A stretch of DNA of 37,609 nt from Streptomyces diastatochromogenes (lineage in GTDB: Bacteria > Actinomycetota > Actinomycetes > Streptomycetales > Streptomycetaceae): the NCBI GenBank assembly GCA_001550305.1, contig LRTP01000455.1, positions 1 to 37,609 on the forward strand, given 5' to 3'. The position numbers were made by a program, and so were the translations under genes. Within the stretch, counting starts at the first letter, position 1. Every line of letters begins with the position of its first letter. A model generated the notes under the pieces. The model did no database searches, was not told where the DNA came from, and saw only the letters and a list, made by a program, of their open reading frames with translations. Shown in pieces: positions 31,624-37,609 of the stretch.

Positions 31624-31898
31624 GCGACGAGAACACCGCGCACGGGTGTCCGTGGTGCCGGCACGCCATCGAGGAGCACGAGGAGCGCGGCGGGCACCGG
31701 GTGTGCACCAGGGGAGTTGAGATCCCGTCATGCCGGGCGTGTGCGGCGATCCGTGACCAGCTCACCGAGCCGTCACCGCTGAGCTTCCCCGGGCTGATGC
31801 AGTGCCCGCCGAGCGTCCTCCCGTACCCGTTCGTCTATGGGCGACCCCTCCGCCCGCGAGTGCAGCACGCCCCGGTTACGGTCCCTGACGTCCTTTAG
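31620..31898 (+). CDS. Small protein with a zinc-ribbon-like motif
   Basis: 92 residues from the GTG at 31620. It contains CPWCRHAIEEH (CXXC) and CRAC (CXXC) separated by about 30 residues, with HRVC between. This could fold as a zinc ribbon. The last 40 residues are Pro-rich. Small zinc-ribbon proteins are common in the accessory region of actinobacterial prophages; function unknown. The assigned C-terminal part is less certain. Confidence 0.5.
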   Translation: MSDENTAHGCPWCRHAIEEHEERGGHRVCTRGVEIPSCRACAAIRDQLTEPSPLSFPGLMQCPPSVLPYPFVYGRPLRPRVQHAPVTVPDVL

Positions 31899-31920
31899 CT
31901 TGGCTGCTACTCGACACCGG

Positions 31921-31952
31921 TGCCCGCCCGGCGACTCGCTCCCGTGCGGGCA
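31921..31952. terminator. Possible terminator between convergent genes
   Basis: TGCCCGC (31921-31927) and GCGGGCA (31946-31952), 7-bp stem with an 18-nt loop. It lies between a plus-strand gene end (31898) and a minus-strand gene end (31962). Confidence 0.4.
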
Positions 31953-31961
31953 TCGGCCATG

Positions 31962-32135
31962 TCAGGTGGCGTGCTTGACGTCCTGGTCGGCGAGGTCGCG
32001 CCACTGCATGAGCAGGGCCTCATATCGCGTTGTCCGGTCGGGAGTTGGGGGCTCGTCTATGAGTCGGCGGATCGCATCGTTGACCACCTTCCGGGCGCGG
32101 TCGACCGGGCCGTGAGGCCGAGAGCGGGAGGGCAT
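31962..32135 (-). CDS. Small hypothetical protein (57 aa), minus strand
   Basis: Read from the ATG at 32135 down to the TGA at 31962-31964. The product begins MPSRSRPHGPVDRARKVVNDAI, then RRLIDEPPTPDRTTRYEALL and MQWRDLADQDVKHAT. The RYEALL.QW helix is of a type common in small Streptomyces and actinophage proteins, so I think the gene is real although short and without a strong ribosome-binding site. It is divergent from the XRE regulator at 32271 and could share its control region. Function unknown. The stretch 31899-32235 otherwise shows nothing convincing on the plus strand. Confidence 0.5.
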   Translation of the reverse strand: MPSRSRPHGPVDRARKVVNDAIRRLIDEPPTPDRTTRYEALLMQWRDLADQDVKHAT

Positions 32136-32235
32136 GCGGTCACCGTACGGGGAGGCACTGACAGTGAGGCAGGGGGCGCTCAGAGCTGCGCCCCCGCGTT
32201 GCCTGGGGCAGCGACGGGGGCGCAGTTCGGAGTAG

Positions 32236-32260
32236 CGTTCTGAGTGTCTAGGTCAGAACG
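32236..32260 (+). promoter_or_regulatory. Operator-like dyad before the XRE regulator
   Basis: CGTTCTGA (32236-32243) and TCAGAACG (32253-32260) are perfect 8-bp arms separated by 9 nt, with centre-to-centre spacing near two helical turns. The dyad ends 10 nt before the ATG at 32271, over the likely promoter and 5' leader. It is a natural site for autoregulation by the encoded XRE protein or another repressor. Confidence 0.55.
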
Positions 32261-32270
32261 GAGCACCAGT

Positions 32271-33515
32271 ATGCCCCTCAGCAGTGACGAGCACATCGGT
32301 ACCCGCGTCCGGATCGCCCGTAATGCAGCTGGATTGACCCAACTTGAGCTGGCCGATTTCCTCGGGCGCACGGAAGCATGGGTTGCGAACGTCGAGAACG
32401 GCCGTCAGCCGCTTGACCGTTTCTCCGTCATCACCTCCGTCGCCGAACGGTGTGACGTCGATGTGGTGTGGCTCCTCGGTCAGCCCTACCGTCTCCAGCG
32501 CAGCGGCGGGAGCCTGGCGCACGCCCACATCCCCGCCCTCCGTACCGGCCTGCGCCGGTCGGGTCTCATCCTGTCCGGGCATCCGGGCATGGCCCCGTCC
32601 GGGGCGCCGGTCGACATGGCCACGCTGCGGAACCGGTCGGCGAAGGCGAACGCGGCCCGTCAGGCGGCGAACCTGCCGAAGGTCGCAACGCTCCTGCCGC
32701 CCCTCGTCGAGGATCTGAACACGGCGCTCCTCCTCCTCGACGGCCCCGACCGTGAGGAAGCGCTCCGCCTCCTCACGGACGCCGCGCGCACGGCACGGAT
32801 GTGCCTCAACCAGCTCGGCTATCCGGATCTCGCCTGGTCCTCGGCGGAGGTCGCGGCCGGCGCGGCGACTGTGCTCGGCGACCCGGTCACGAAGGCCGCC
32901 GTCGCATGGGACCGGTGCGGGGCGCTGCTGCACCAAGCCACCCTGCGCGAGGCGATCGCGGTTGCCGATGCCGCGCTCCATGACCTGGAGCCGTACGCGA
33001 CGGCCGCCAACCCGGACGAGCGCACTCTCTCGCTGCGCGGCGCGCTCCACCTGCGGGCAGCGATCGGGCACGCCCGTGGCGGGCAGGCCGGGGACGCGTG
33101 GGCACGCATTGATGCCGCTCTGGAGGACGCCGACCGGCTCGGCCCCGACTGGTACGACCTGGAGGCGCAAACCGTCTTCGGGCGGGGCACGGTCGCCGTC
33201 CACGCGGCGGAGGCCGGGGTCGAGGTCGACCAGCCGGACACTGGTCTCAAGCGCGTGCCGAACGCCGACGTCAACGAGGTGCCGTCGAAGGAGCGGCGTA
33301 CGCACTTCGCCATCGACAAGGCGCGGGCCCTGCACCGGATGGGCCGCAGCTCCTCGGCCGTGGTGAAGCTGCGCGAGGCCGCCGCGGATGCGCCGTACTA
33401 CGTCTACGCCGACCCGATGGCGCGGGCCCTGGTGTCGGATATCGCGCGGGTCAGCGTGCCGTCGCAGGCGTCCGCCCTGTCCGGTCTCATCCGGAACATG
33501 GAACTCGTCCGGTAG
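32271..33515 (+). CDS. XRE-family transcriptional regulator with helical-repeat C-terminal domain
   Basis: 414 residues from the ATG at 32271, chosen for the GGAG 7 nt upstream; a GTG at 32244 lies inside the dyad and is less likely. Residues 8-64 are a helix-turn-helix domain of the lambda-repressor class (IGTRVRIARNAAGLTQLELADFLGR, EAWVANVENGRQ). The remainder is a series of helix pairs with TPR-like spacing (ALRLLTDAARTARMCLNQLGY, AIAVADAALHDLEPYA, KARALHRMGRSSSAVVKLREA). Streptomyces has many such regulators of about 400 residues, whose repeats may bind peptides or partner proteins. It could control the lysogenic state or the neighbouring accessory genes. Confidence 0.75.
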   Translation: MPLSSDEHIGTRVRIARNAAGLTQLELADFLGRTEAWVANVENGRQPLDRFSVITSVAERCDVDVVWLLGQPYRLQRSGGSLAHAHIPALRTGLRRSGLILSGHPGMAPSGAPVDMATLRNRSAKANAARQAANLPKVATLLPPLVEDLNTALLLLDGPDREEALRLLTDAARTARMCLNQLGYPDLAWSSAEVAAGAATVLGDPVTKAAVAWDRCGALLHQATLREAIAVADAALHDLEPYATAANPDERTLSLRGALHLRAAIGHARGGQAGDAWARIDAALEDADRLGPDWYDLEAQTVFGRGTVAVHAAEAGVEVDQPDTGLKRVPNADVNEVPSKERRTHFAIDKARALHRMGRSSSAVVKLREAAADAPYYVYADPMARALVSDIARVSVPSQASALSGLIRNMELVR

Positions 33516-33523
33516 CCCCGAGG

Positions 33524-33556
33524 AGGGGGCGCACTCGATAGCGGTGAGCGCCCCCT
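33524..33556 (+). terminator. Terminator after the XRE regulator
   Basis: AGGGGGCGC (33524-33532) and GCGCCCCCT (33548-33556): perfect 9-bp stem, 15-nt loop, 8 nt after the stop codon. Confidence 0.7.
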
Positions 33557-33594
33557 AGAAAAACTTAGGGTCGCCGACTTGCTCGCAGGCAAAT

Positions 33595-33629
33595 CTGGTG
33601 GTCACTACTCGTATCCGAGTGATCACCAG
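33595..33629 (+). promoter_or_regulatory. Hairpin before the primase-like gene
   Basis: CTGGTGGTCACT (33595-33606) and AGTGATCACCAG (33618-33629) pair over 12 positions with one G-U pair and an 11-nt loop. The right arm runs into the AGGGGG ribosome-binding site (33628-33633). It may control translation of the gene at 33642, or be a DNA operator. Confidence 0.45.
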
Positions 33630-33641
33630 GGGGTATCGGCG

Positions 33642-34220
33642 ATGATGCCGGTCAACACCCGCGACCCGGCCGCCGCGGCGAGGGCATACCTCGCGCTGGA
33701 GTGGCCCCTCGCGATGGGCCACCGTTACCGACCACAGGCAGGCTGTACGTGCGGGCGCGTTGACTGCCCCGTACCGGGCGCGCACCCGTCGACCGACGTG
33801 CGGCGACTGGAGGAGGCGTCCCTCGTCGGCGCGCTGGAGAACGCGCCCGGGGCCGGTCTCATCGCCTTCACGGAGCGGTTCGACGCCGTCCTCGTCCCGA
33901 GGCAGATCGGCATGGCCGCGATGGTCCAGCTCGACCGCGACGCCCTCCCGGTCCCGTGCCTGGTCCTGACCCCCGAGACGTTCGCGCTCCTGGTCCTGCC
34001 GGCCACCGGCCGCTACGCCCTCGTACACGACGCCGTGGAAGTGCGCTCAGGCCCGGACGGATGGGTCCCCCTTCCGCCGAGCCGGGGCGTGCGGTGGGAC
34101 AACCCGCCATGGATCGAGGCGACGGTGGAGGCGCGCAAGCTCGTCAACGGCGACGAGCTCCGCCCCGCTCTCGCCGAGTGCTTCAAGATTCTCCGCTTCG
34201 TCCCGGGGGCGGTGTCATGA
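33642..34220 (+). CDS. Bifunctional primase/polymerase (Prim-Pol)-like protein
   Basis: 192 residues from the ATG at 33642, after AGGGGG. The motif ALEWPLAMGHRYRP..GCTCGRVDCPVPGAHP (about residues 17-50) is typical of the N-terminus of Streptomyces bifunctional DNA primase/polymerase-like proteins (GC.C....C..PGAHP). The rest (ERFDAVLVPRQIG, PVPCLVLTP, RYALVHDAV) follows the short, stand-alone version of this family. I do not see the acidic catalytic triad of active Prim-Pol enzymes. It is perhaps a regulatory or degenerate relative. It overlaps the next gene (ATGA). Confidence 0.6.
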   Translation: MMPVNTRDPAAAARAYLALEWPLAMGHRYRPQAGCTCGRVDCPVPGAHPSTDVRRLEEASLVGALENAPGAGLIAFTERFDAVLVPRQIGMAAMVQLDRDALPVPCLVLTPETFALLVLPATGRYALVHDAVEVRSGPDGWVPLPPSRGVRWDNPPWIEATVEARKLVNGDELRPALAECFKILRFVPGAVS

Positions 34221-34819
34221 CGGGCGACGGAGGTGTCCCCCGGGCCGACCTCGTCCCCGTCCCCGCCCCGGCGCTCGACGGCCGGACGGGGGGCGTCACC
34301 TTCGTCCCCGGGCCGGAGCGCCACCTCGCGGTGAACACCTGGCTCATCCTGTCCGCCGAGGACCGCGACAAGGCACTCGGCGAGTGGCACACGGGCGGCG
34401 TCGCGCTCCTGCGCTGCGGCGTCCTGTTCGGAGCCGTACGGATCGAGCGGCGCCTGATCGAGGCCACGGCCGGCACTGTGGACCCGCACGAGATCGACTA
34501 CTACCTCGCGAGGACTCTCGGCGGGCCCGTGTTCCGCGACCAGCACCAGGCGCACTATTACGCGCTCGTGCCGCCGAGCGTCGGGCGGCGTAATGAGTGG
34601 GCGCAGCGCCGCCATCAGAACGCCGAGTTCCTCGGTCCCGGCACGCTGCTCGGTGTGCCGCGCGCGGAGCTCACCGGGCCCGACGAGGGGCGGTCGTACT
34701 GGTCCGTAGCGATGGACGGGCCGGGTGACCTGTGCCCGGCGGAGGCCCTGTCACAGCTCGTCACCGTCGGTCAGTTCCGGCTGTCGGCCCTGGAGGGGAG
34801 GGCCGATGGGCAGAAGTGA
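34217..34819 (+). CDS. Hypothetical protein
   Basis: 200 residues from the ATG at 34217, in an ATGA overlap with the primase-like gene. It has a Pro-rich start (VPVPAPAL), then a beta/alpha core with HLAVNTWLILSAEDRDKALGEWH, GVLFGAVRIERRLIEA and PHEIDYYLARTLGGPVF, and HYYALVPPSV. I do not recognise the family with confidence; similar proteins occur next to the primase-like gene in Streptomyces chromosomes. No membrane segment. It overlaps the next gene by 14 nt. Confidence 0.55.
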   Translation: MTGDGGVPRADLVPVPAPALDGRTGGVTFVPGPERHLAVNTWLILSAEDRDKALGEWHTGGVALLRCGVLFGAVRIERRLIEATAGTVDPHEIDYYLARTLGGPVFRDQHQAHYYALVPPSVGRRNEWAQRRHQNAEFLGPGTLLGVPRAELTGPDEGRSYWSVAMDGPGDLCPAEALSQLVTVGQFRLSALEGRADGQK

Positions 34820-35357
34820 TCGAGCGCCCGTCGACGCGGAGGTGATCCGCGAGTCGTACAACGCCGGTCTCAACGTGTGGGCTGCCTGCCCGGAGGGCGG
34901 TGCCGAGCGTGAACTCCTGCGGGACCTCCTCGTCGGGCATGTGCAGTTGCTCTTGCCGGAGGTCGAGGCCCTGGCCTGCCGGATGCGCGGCTTCACACGG
35001 AGCACCGCCGTGCATGTGCTGATCCGCGGCCGTCACGTCATCGAGGAGGGCGCGGGCCCGGGGGAGATCGCGCAGGCCTGTTACGTCCAAGACCTCGCGG
35101 GCGCCGCGCGGGCGCTCCTGGCCCTCTGCGAGCAGCCGGGGCCGCTCGGCCCGCCGCGGGACCGTGAGGCGATATCCGAGGCGCTCCAACGGCGCGTGTG
35201 CGGTGCGTGCAACGGTCCGATCGCCGAGGGCGAGGCGGCGAAGCGAGTGCCCTACGACGGCGACTCGGGGGTCATCAACGGCCTGCGTCACATCGAGGAC
35301 GGCAGTTGCCCGGCCCTGGTCGAGGAGCGGCGGGCGGAGTTCCACGCCGTTCCGTGA
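34806..35357 (+). CDS. Hypothetical protein with helical core and CXXC motif
   Basis: 183 residues from the ATG at 34806 (GGAGGG upstream). The first 110 residues are mostly helical (AERELLRDLLVGHVQLLLPEVEALAC, AQACYVQDLAGAARALLALCEQ). RRVCGACNGPI and later GSCPALV could form part of a metal site. This is the last gene of a coupled three-gene set that starts with the primase-like gene. Function unknown; it resembles small Streptomyces chromosomal proteins, so the set may be cargo. Confidence 0.55.
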   Translation: MGRSDRAPVDAEVIRESYNAGLNVWAACPEGGAERELLRDLLVGHVQLLLPEVEALACRMRGFTRSTAVHVLIRGRHVIEEGAGPGEIAQACYVQDLAGAARALLALCEQPGPLGPPRDREAISEALQRRVCGACNGPIAEGEAAKRVPYDGDSGVINGLRHIEDGSCPALVEERRAEFHAVP

Positions 35358-35474
35358 CAGACCTCCGGTCGTCCGCCTCCCCCGACGGGCGGCCGGAGCC
35401 AGACACCCGCCCGCCTCCCGATGCTCGTCACACCTCGGGGGGTGGGCGGGTCAGCGTTTCCGGGAGAGGTGGGG

Positions 35475-35527
35475 TGGCGCGGCCCTGGCGTGACCCTGGC
35501 GCGCTAGGCATGGCGTTAGCGGTGGCG
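35475..35527. repeat. Phased TGGCG repeats
   Basis: TGGCG occurs at 35475, 35486, 35497, 35511 and 35523. The spacings of 11, 11, 14 and 12 bp are close to one helical turn. CCCTGGCG occurs twice and GGTGGCGCGG begins and ends the array. Such short phased repeats often bind proteins, for example recombination accessory proteins. Confidence 0.4.
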
Positions 35528-35824
35528 CGGAACCAAATTCCCTCGTGTGGGTGAGCCGCTTGGGGCGACCCTGTGGAGACACGATGTAAACGCAGGTCAG
35601 GGCACCCGTCAGCAGTGTCCGGGTAGACACCCATTGACCACACGCCCGTTCACCTGTTCTGGGCCAATGCTGGGATCATCAAGTAACCGCTTGTGTCTGA
35701 TGAGTTAATAGGCGCAGCGTTTCGGCCAGCACCCCCAGACTTCAAGTCGCCGTCGCCCCCGTGGGCGTGCGGTCGGCTCCGCCGTCCATGCTCCGCAAAG
35801 CTTGCGGCGGTTGGAGCCAAGGGC

Positions 35825-35855
35825 GTGGGCCCGGCAGCCTTAGTGCCGGGCCCAC
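35825..35855 (+). terminator. Strong hairpin terminator
   Basis: GTGGGCCCGGC (35825-35835) and GCCGGGCCCAC (35845-35855): perfect 11-bp stem, 9-nt loop. It lies in the non-coding stretch downstream of the 34806 gene. Confidence 0.7.
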
Positions 35856-35951
35856 TGCCTCTTATACGGAGCTGAGCTCCTTGCCGAGGGGTGGAACGGA
35901 CAACACCTCCCGCTCGCGCCCCCCGAGTGCCCCGAGCGCCGCAACGCAGGA

Positions 35952-35982
35952 AGGCCCGGCGAGGATCGTCCTCGCCGGGCCT
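35952..35982 (-). terminator. Terminator of the excisionase-like gene
   Basis: AGGCCCGGCGAGGA (35952-35965) and TCCTCGCCGGGCCT (35969-35982): perfect 14-bp stem with a 3-nt loop, 14 nt after the stop of the minus-strand gene. Confidence 0.75.
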
Positions 35983-35996
35983 CCAGATGTCCAGAG

Positions 35997-36263
35997 TCAG
36001 CAGGCGGCAACTTCCTCGACGGCCTCCAGCTCCAGGACGCGCCGCAGGTCAGCCGTCACCACGCGGTACGAGGCGCCGGCGCGCACGACCTTGCACGGGA
36101 ACTGCCCGGTCTTCGCGAGCCGGTAGGAGACAGTGCGGCCGAGACCGAACGCGCGGCCCGCGGTGCAGACGTCGACGGTCGCCGGCAGTGCGAGCACGTC
36201 GGCCGTCGTGAGCGTCGCCGGGGTGAGGGGCGCCACGATGGGGCCGGTCTCTTGTGTATTCAC
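35997..36263 (-). CDS. Excisionase-like helix-turn-helix protein
   Basis: 88 residues read from the GTG at 36263, preceded by GGGAG 7 nt upstream. An ATG at 36332 would add 23 residues that run through the operator region and is less likely. The core DVCTAGRAFGLGRTVSYRLAKTGQFP..VVRAGASYRVVTADL is the winged MerR/excisionase HTH (DNA-binding helix followed by a basic wing). Such proteins bend DNA for excision with integrase and are often encoded beside it. The start codon lies inside one of the operator repeats, so it is probably repressed by the regulator transcribed from the opposite strand. Confidence 0.7.
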   Translation of the reverse strand: MNTQETGPIVAPLTPATLTTADVLALPATVDVCTAGRAFGLGRTVSYRLAKTGQFPCKVVRAGASYRVVTADLRRVLELEAVEEVAAC

Positions 36264-36372
36264 TGCACAACTCCCGTCGGGTAGTCGCGGATTGTGTGTC
36301 ACTGTTGCGCACGCTACGGCATAGGTTGTCACTGCACAACACGTCCCCTACGTTGTGTAACTGTGGAGCAAC
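36252..36372. promoter_or_regulatory. Operator cluster of the lysogeny switch
   Basis: TCACTGCACAAC occurs twice as a perfect 12-nt direct repeat (36260-36271 and 36329-36340). Each is preceded by TTG or TTGTG, giving partial dyads TTGTG...CACAA. Degenerate copies start at 36299 (TCACTGTTGCGC) and 36358 (TAACTGTGGAGC). The four TNACTG cores are 39, 30 and 29 nt apart. The first covers the excisionase start and the third covers the -35 box of the repressor promoter. Confidence 0.6.
36326..36354 (+). promoter_or_regulatory. Promoter of the repressor-integrase operon
   Basis: TTGTCA (36326-36331), 17-nt spacer, TACGTT (36349-36354). The expected start of transcription falls within a few bases of the GTG at 36363, so the mRNA would be leaderless. 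The -35 box lies inside an operator repeat. Confidence 0.6.
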
Positions 36373-36959
36373 AGGACTGGGCGTCCGGCGTGTGCAGAAC
36401 CGTCGCGGCCGAGGTGCGCCGTCACCGCGGCGATCGAGGCCTGAGCGCGCAGCAGCTCGCCGACCGGTGCGCGGCCCTCGGTCTGCCCGCACTGAACCGG
36501 GCCACCATCGCGAACCTGGAGAACGGCCGACGCAGCTCCGTCGCCCTCGCCGAGGTGCTGATCCTGGCGGCCGCCCTCGACGTCGCCCCGGCCGCCCTCG
36601 CCTTCCCGGTCGGGCACACCGAGGCGGTCGAGTACCTGCCTGGGCAGCAGGCGCCGCCCCTGGATGCCCTCGGCTGGTTCAACGGTGTCGGCCGGGACGA
36701 TGACAGCGCCCTCGCCCTGCTGCGCCAACACCAGGAACTCGAGCAACGCATCCGCGGCCACTACCGCCGTATCTGGGACAACGCGATCGGTGAGGGCCGC
36801 TGGCACGGAGAGCCGGACGGCCCCGAGGCGCAGGCTGCCCGCGAGGTCGCGCGGGAGCTGACAGAGCAGCTGCGGGAGCTGCGTGAGGAGATCGCGGCGC
36901 GCGGCCTGGTGCTGCCGTCGCTCGTCGGCCTGGACCTCGACGGTCCGGTCGGCGGATAG
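36363..36959 (+). CDS. XRE-family phage repressor
   Basis: 198 residues from the GTG at 36363; no Shine-Dalgarno, and a -10 box ends 8 nt upstream, so it is probably translated from a leaderless mRNA. Residues 8-70 are a helix-turn-helix domain (VAAEVRRHRGDRGLSAQQLADRC, RATIANLENGRRSSVALAEVLILAAALDV). The C-terminal part is a long, charged helix region (LLRQHQELEQRIRGHYRRIW, REVARELTEQLRELREEIAAR), suitable for dimerisation. It ends 9 nt before the integrase gene. It probably binds the repeats between itself and the excisionase gene, making it the best candidate for the immunity repressor. Confidence 0.7.
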   Translation: MEQQDWASGVCRTVAAEVRRHRGDRGLSAQQLADRCAALGLPALNRATIANLENGRRSSVALAEVLILAAALDVAPAALAFPVGHTEAVEYLPGQQAPPLDALGWFNGVGRDDDSALALLRQHQELEQRIRGHYRRIWDNAIGEGRWHGEPDGPEAQAAREVARELTEQLRELREEIAARGLVLPSLVGLDLDGPVGG

Positions 36960-36968
36960 GGGAGAGTC

Positions 36969-37609
36969 ATGGGCGGAGCCCGTCGCGCTGGCAGCATCAC
37001 GAGGCGCTGCAATTGCCGGGACGAGAACCGTAAGAGGCTCGGGTCGAAGTGCCCGCAGCTCGCGAAGCGCAACCACGGCACCTACCAGCTGCAGCAGGAG
37101 ATCCCGCCCGGGGAGGACGGAACCCGGCGCACGTTCCGGCGGACCGGCTACGCGGCCGTCAAAGACGTGCAGAGCGACATGGACAAAGTGCGGGCCCTCC
37201 TCGACCTCGCGGGCGACGACGAGGATGCACAGCGCCGTGTCGGGGACCTCCTTGCCGAGCTGTCCGCGAGCCGGGAGGCCCTGCCCGACCCGGCCGAGGT
37301 GTCGCGGAAGCTCGGGGTCGGGGTGCCGCTCGACGGGAAGACGACCGTCGGCGACTGGCTCGACCGCTGGATGGGCGGCAAGAAGACGAGGGCCACGACG
37401 AACCGGGGCTACGGGTCGCACATCCGGTACCACCTGAAGCCGAAGATCGGGCATCTGCGCATAGACCGCCTCGCCGTCGGTCACCTCGACGACATGTTCG
37501 CCAAGATCGCCGACGAGAGCGACGTCATCCGGGCCGAGAATCAGGCGCGCCGCGAGCAGGTCGAGCGCTGCCGGTGGGGCAAGCCCGGCCGGCCGCCGGT
37601 CCGCGAGCG
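36969..37609 (+). CDS. int: Tyrosine-recombinase integrase, N-terminal part (runs off the window)
   Basis: Starts at the ATG at 36969, with GGAGAG just upstream, and is open to the window end (213 codons). The N-terminal RRAGSITRRCNCRDE and a basic, Cys-containing arm are typical of Streptomyces phage integrases. TTVGDWLDRWM...ATTNRGYGSHIRYHLKPKIG and LAVGHLDDMFAKI (about residues 119-178) form the SAM-like core-binding domain. The catalytic domain with the RHRY residues would lie to the right. It catalyses integration into a host attachment site, and excision together with the excisionase-like protein. It is co-transcribed with the repressor. Confidence 0.85.
   Translation, partial: MGGARRAGSITRRCNCRDENRKRLGSKCPQLAKRNHGTYQLQQEIPPGEDGTRRTFRRTGYAAVKDVQSDMDKVRALLDLAGDDEDAQRRVGDLLAELSASREALPDPAEVSRKLGVGVPLDGKTTVGDWLDRWMGGKKTRATTNRGYGSHIRYHLKPKIGHLRIDRLAVGHLDDMFAKIADESDVIRAENQARREQVERCRWGKPGRPPVRE

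Larger units (their letters stand above)
35358..35996. other. Non-coding stretch between convergent genes
   Basis: About 640 nt without a convincing gene. It holds a run of phased TGGCG copies, AT-richer sequence around 35570-35710, and two strong hairpins. Because it adjoins the excisionase and integrase genes, the phage attachment site could lie here, but I see no sequence that identifies it. Confidence 0.5.

Noticed and set aside
31920..32243. 107-codon plus-strand frame before the XRE regulator
   Set aside because: The minus strand here encodes a more convincing small protein, and this frame covers the operator dyad without a ribosome-binding site.
35652..35668. CTGTTCTGGGCC, similar to the late element core
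   Set aside because: It lacks one base of the core and the final GGG, has no TANNCT hexamer at the right distance and no start codon 28-30 nt downstream. Probably chance or a decayed copy.
35693..35875. Open frame of 60 codons in the non-coding stretch, plus strand
   Set aside because: No ribosome-binding site, composition unlike a real protein, and it runs through a strong terminator hairpin.

Overview
The window is a contiguous piece of a temperate tailed-phage (siphovirus-type) genome from a high-GC actinobacterium, most probably Streptomyces: GC is very high throughout, many genes start with GTG, genes are packed with GTGA, ATGA and TGATG overlaps, and the order is capsid, tail, lysis, lysogeny control, integrase. 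Terminase, portal and protease would lie to the left of the window. The integrase runs off the right edge. I see no tRNA, CRISPR array or insertion sequence.

Layout. (1) 1-2682: the 3' part of a major capsid gene, a strong hairpin, then two small head genes, one ending in a classical C2H2 zinc finger. (2) 2684-14421: an unusual block of about 12 kb placed between the capsid gene and the tail genes. It encodes two giant cysteine-rich modular proteins, four jelly-roll-like paralogues, a mini version of the giants, a GTGT/NPY-repeat fibre-like protein and small companion proteins. Its position suggests a capsid-attached decoration or adhesin system, but this is inference. (3) 14572-18890: tail-tube protein, a Stealth-like glycosyltransferase, connector and neck proteins, a minus-strand cargo gene, and tail assembly chaperones with a predicted -1 frameshift. 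(4) 19243-29264: tape measure, tail-tip proteins and further fibre-like genes. (5) 29264-31015: amidase endolysin and two membrane proteins (holin candidates). (6) 31102-35357: small genes, an XRE regulator, a primase/polymerase-like protein and unknown genes. (7) 35997-37609: excisionase-like gene on the minus strand, divergent operators, a leaderless repressor gene and the integrase.

The most interesting hidden signal is a family of nine nearly identical elements, core GCTGGTTNTGGGCCGGG, found at seven loci. Each locus opens a transcription unit for tail or fibre genes. In five of seven the core lies 11-14 nt after a TANNCT -10-like hexamer that has no recognisable -35 box, and in all seven it ends 28-30 nt before the start codon. 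The segment between core and start codon often contains a small hairpin that covers or abuts the Shine-Dalgarno sequence. It looks like a phage-specific late promoter plus structured 5' leader that coordinates virion gene expression.

A second theme is chemistry: many virion proteins of unrelated type contain about 6-8 percent cysteine, whereas the 1454-residue tape measure has none, which suggests a disulfide- or metal-stabilised outer shell.
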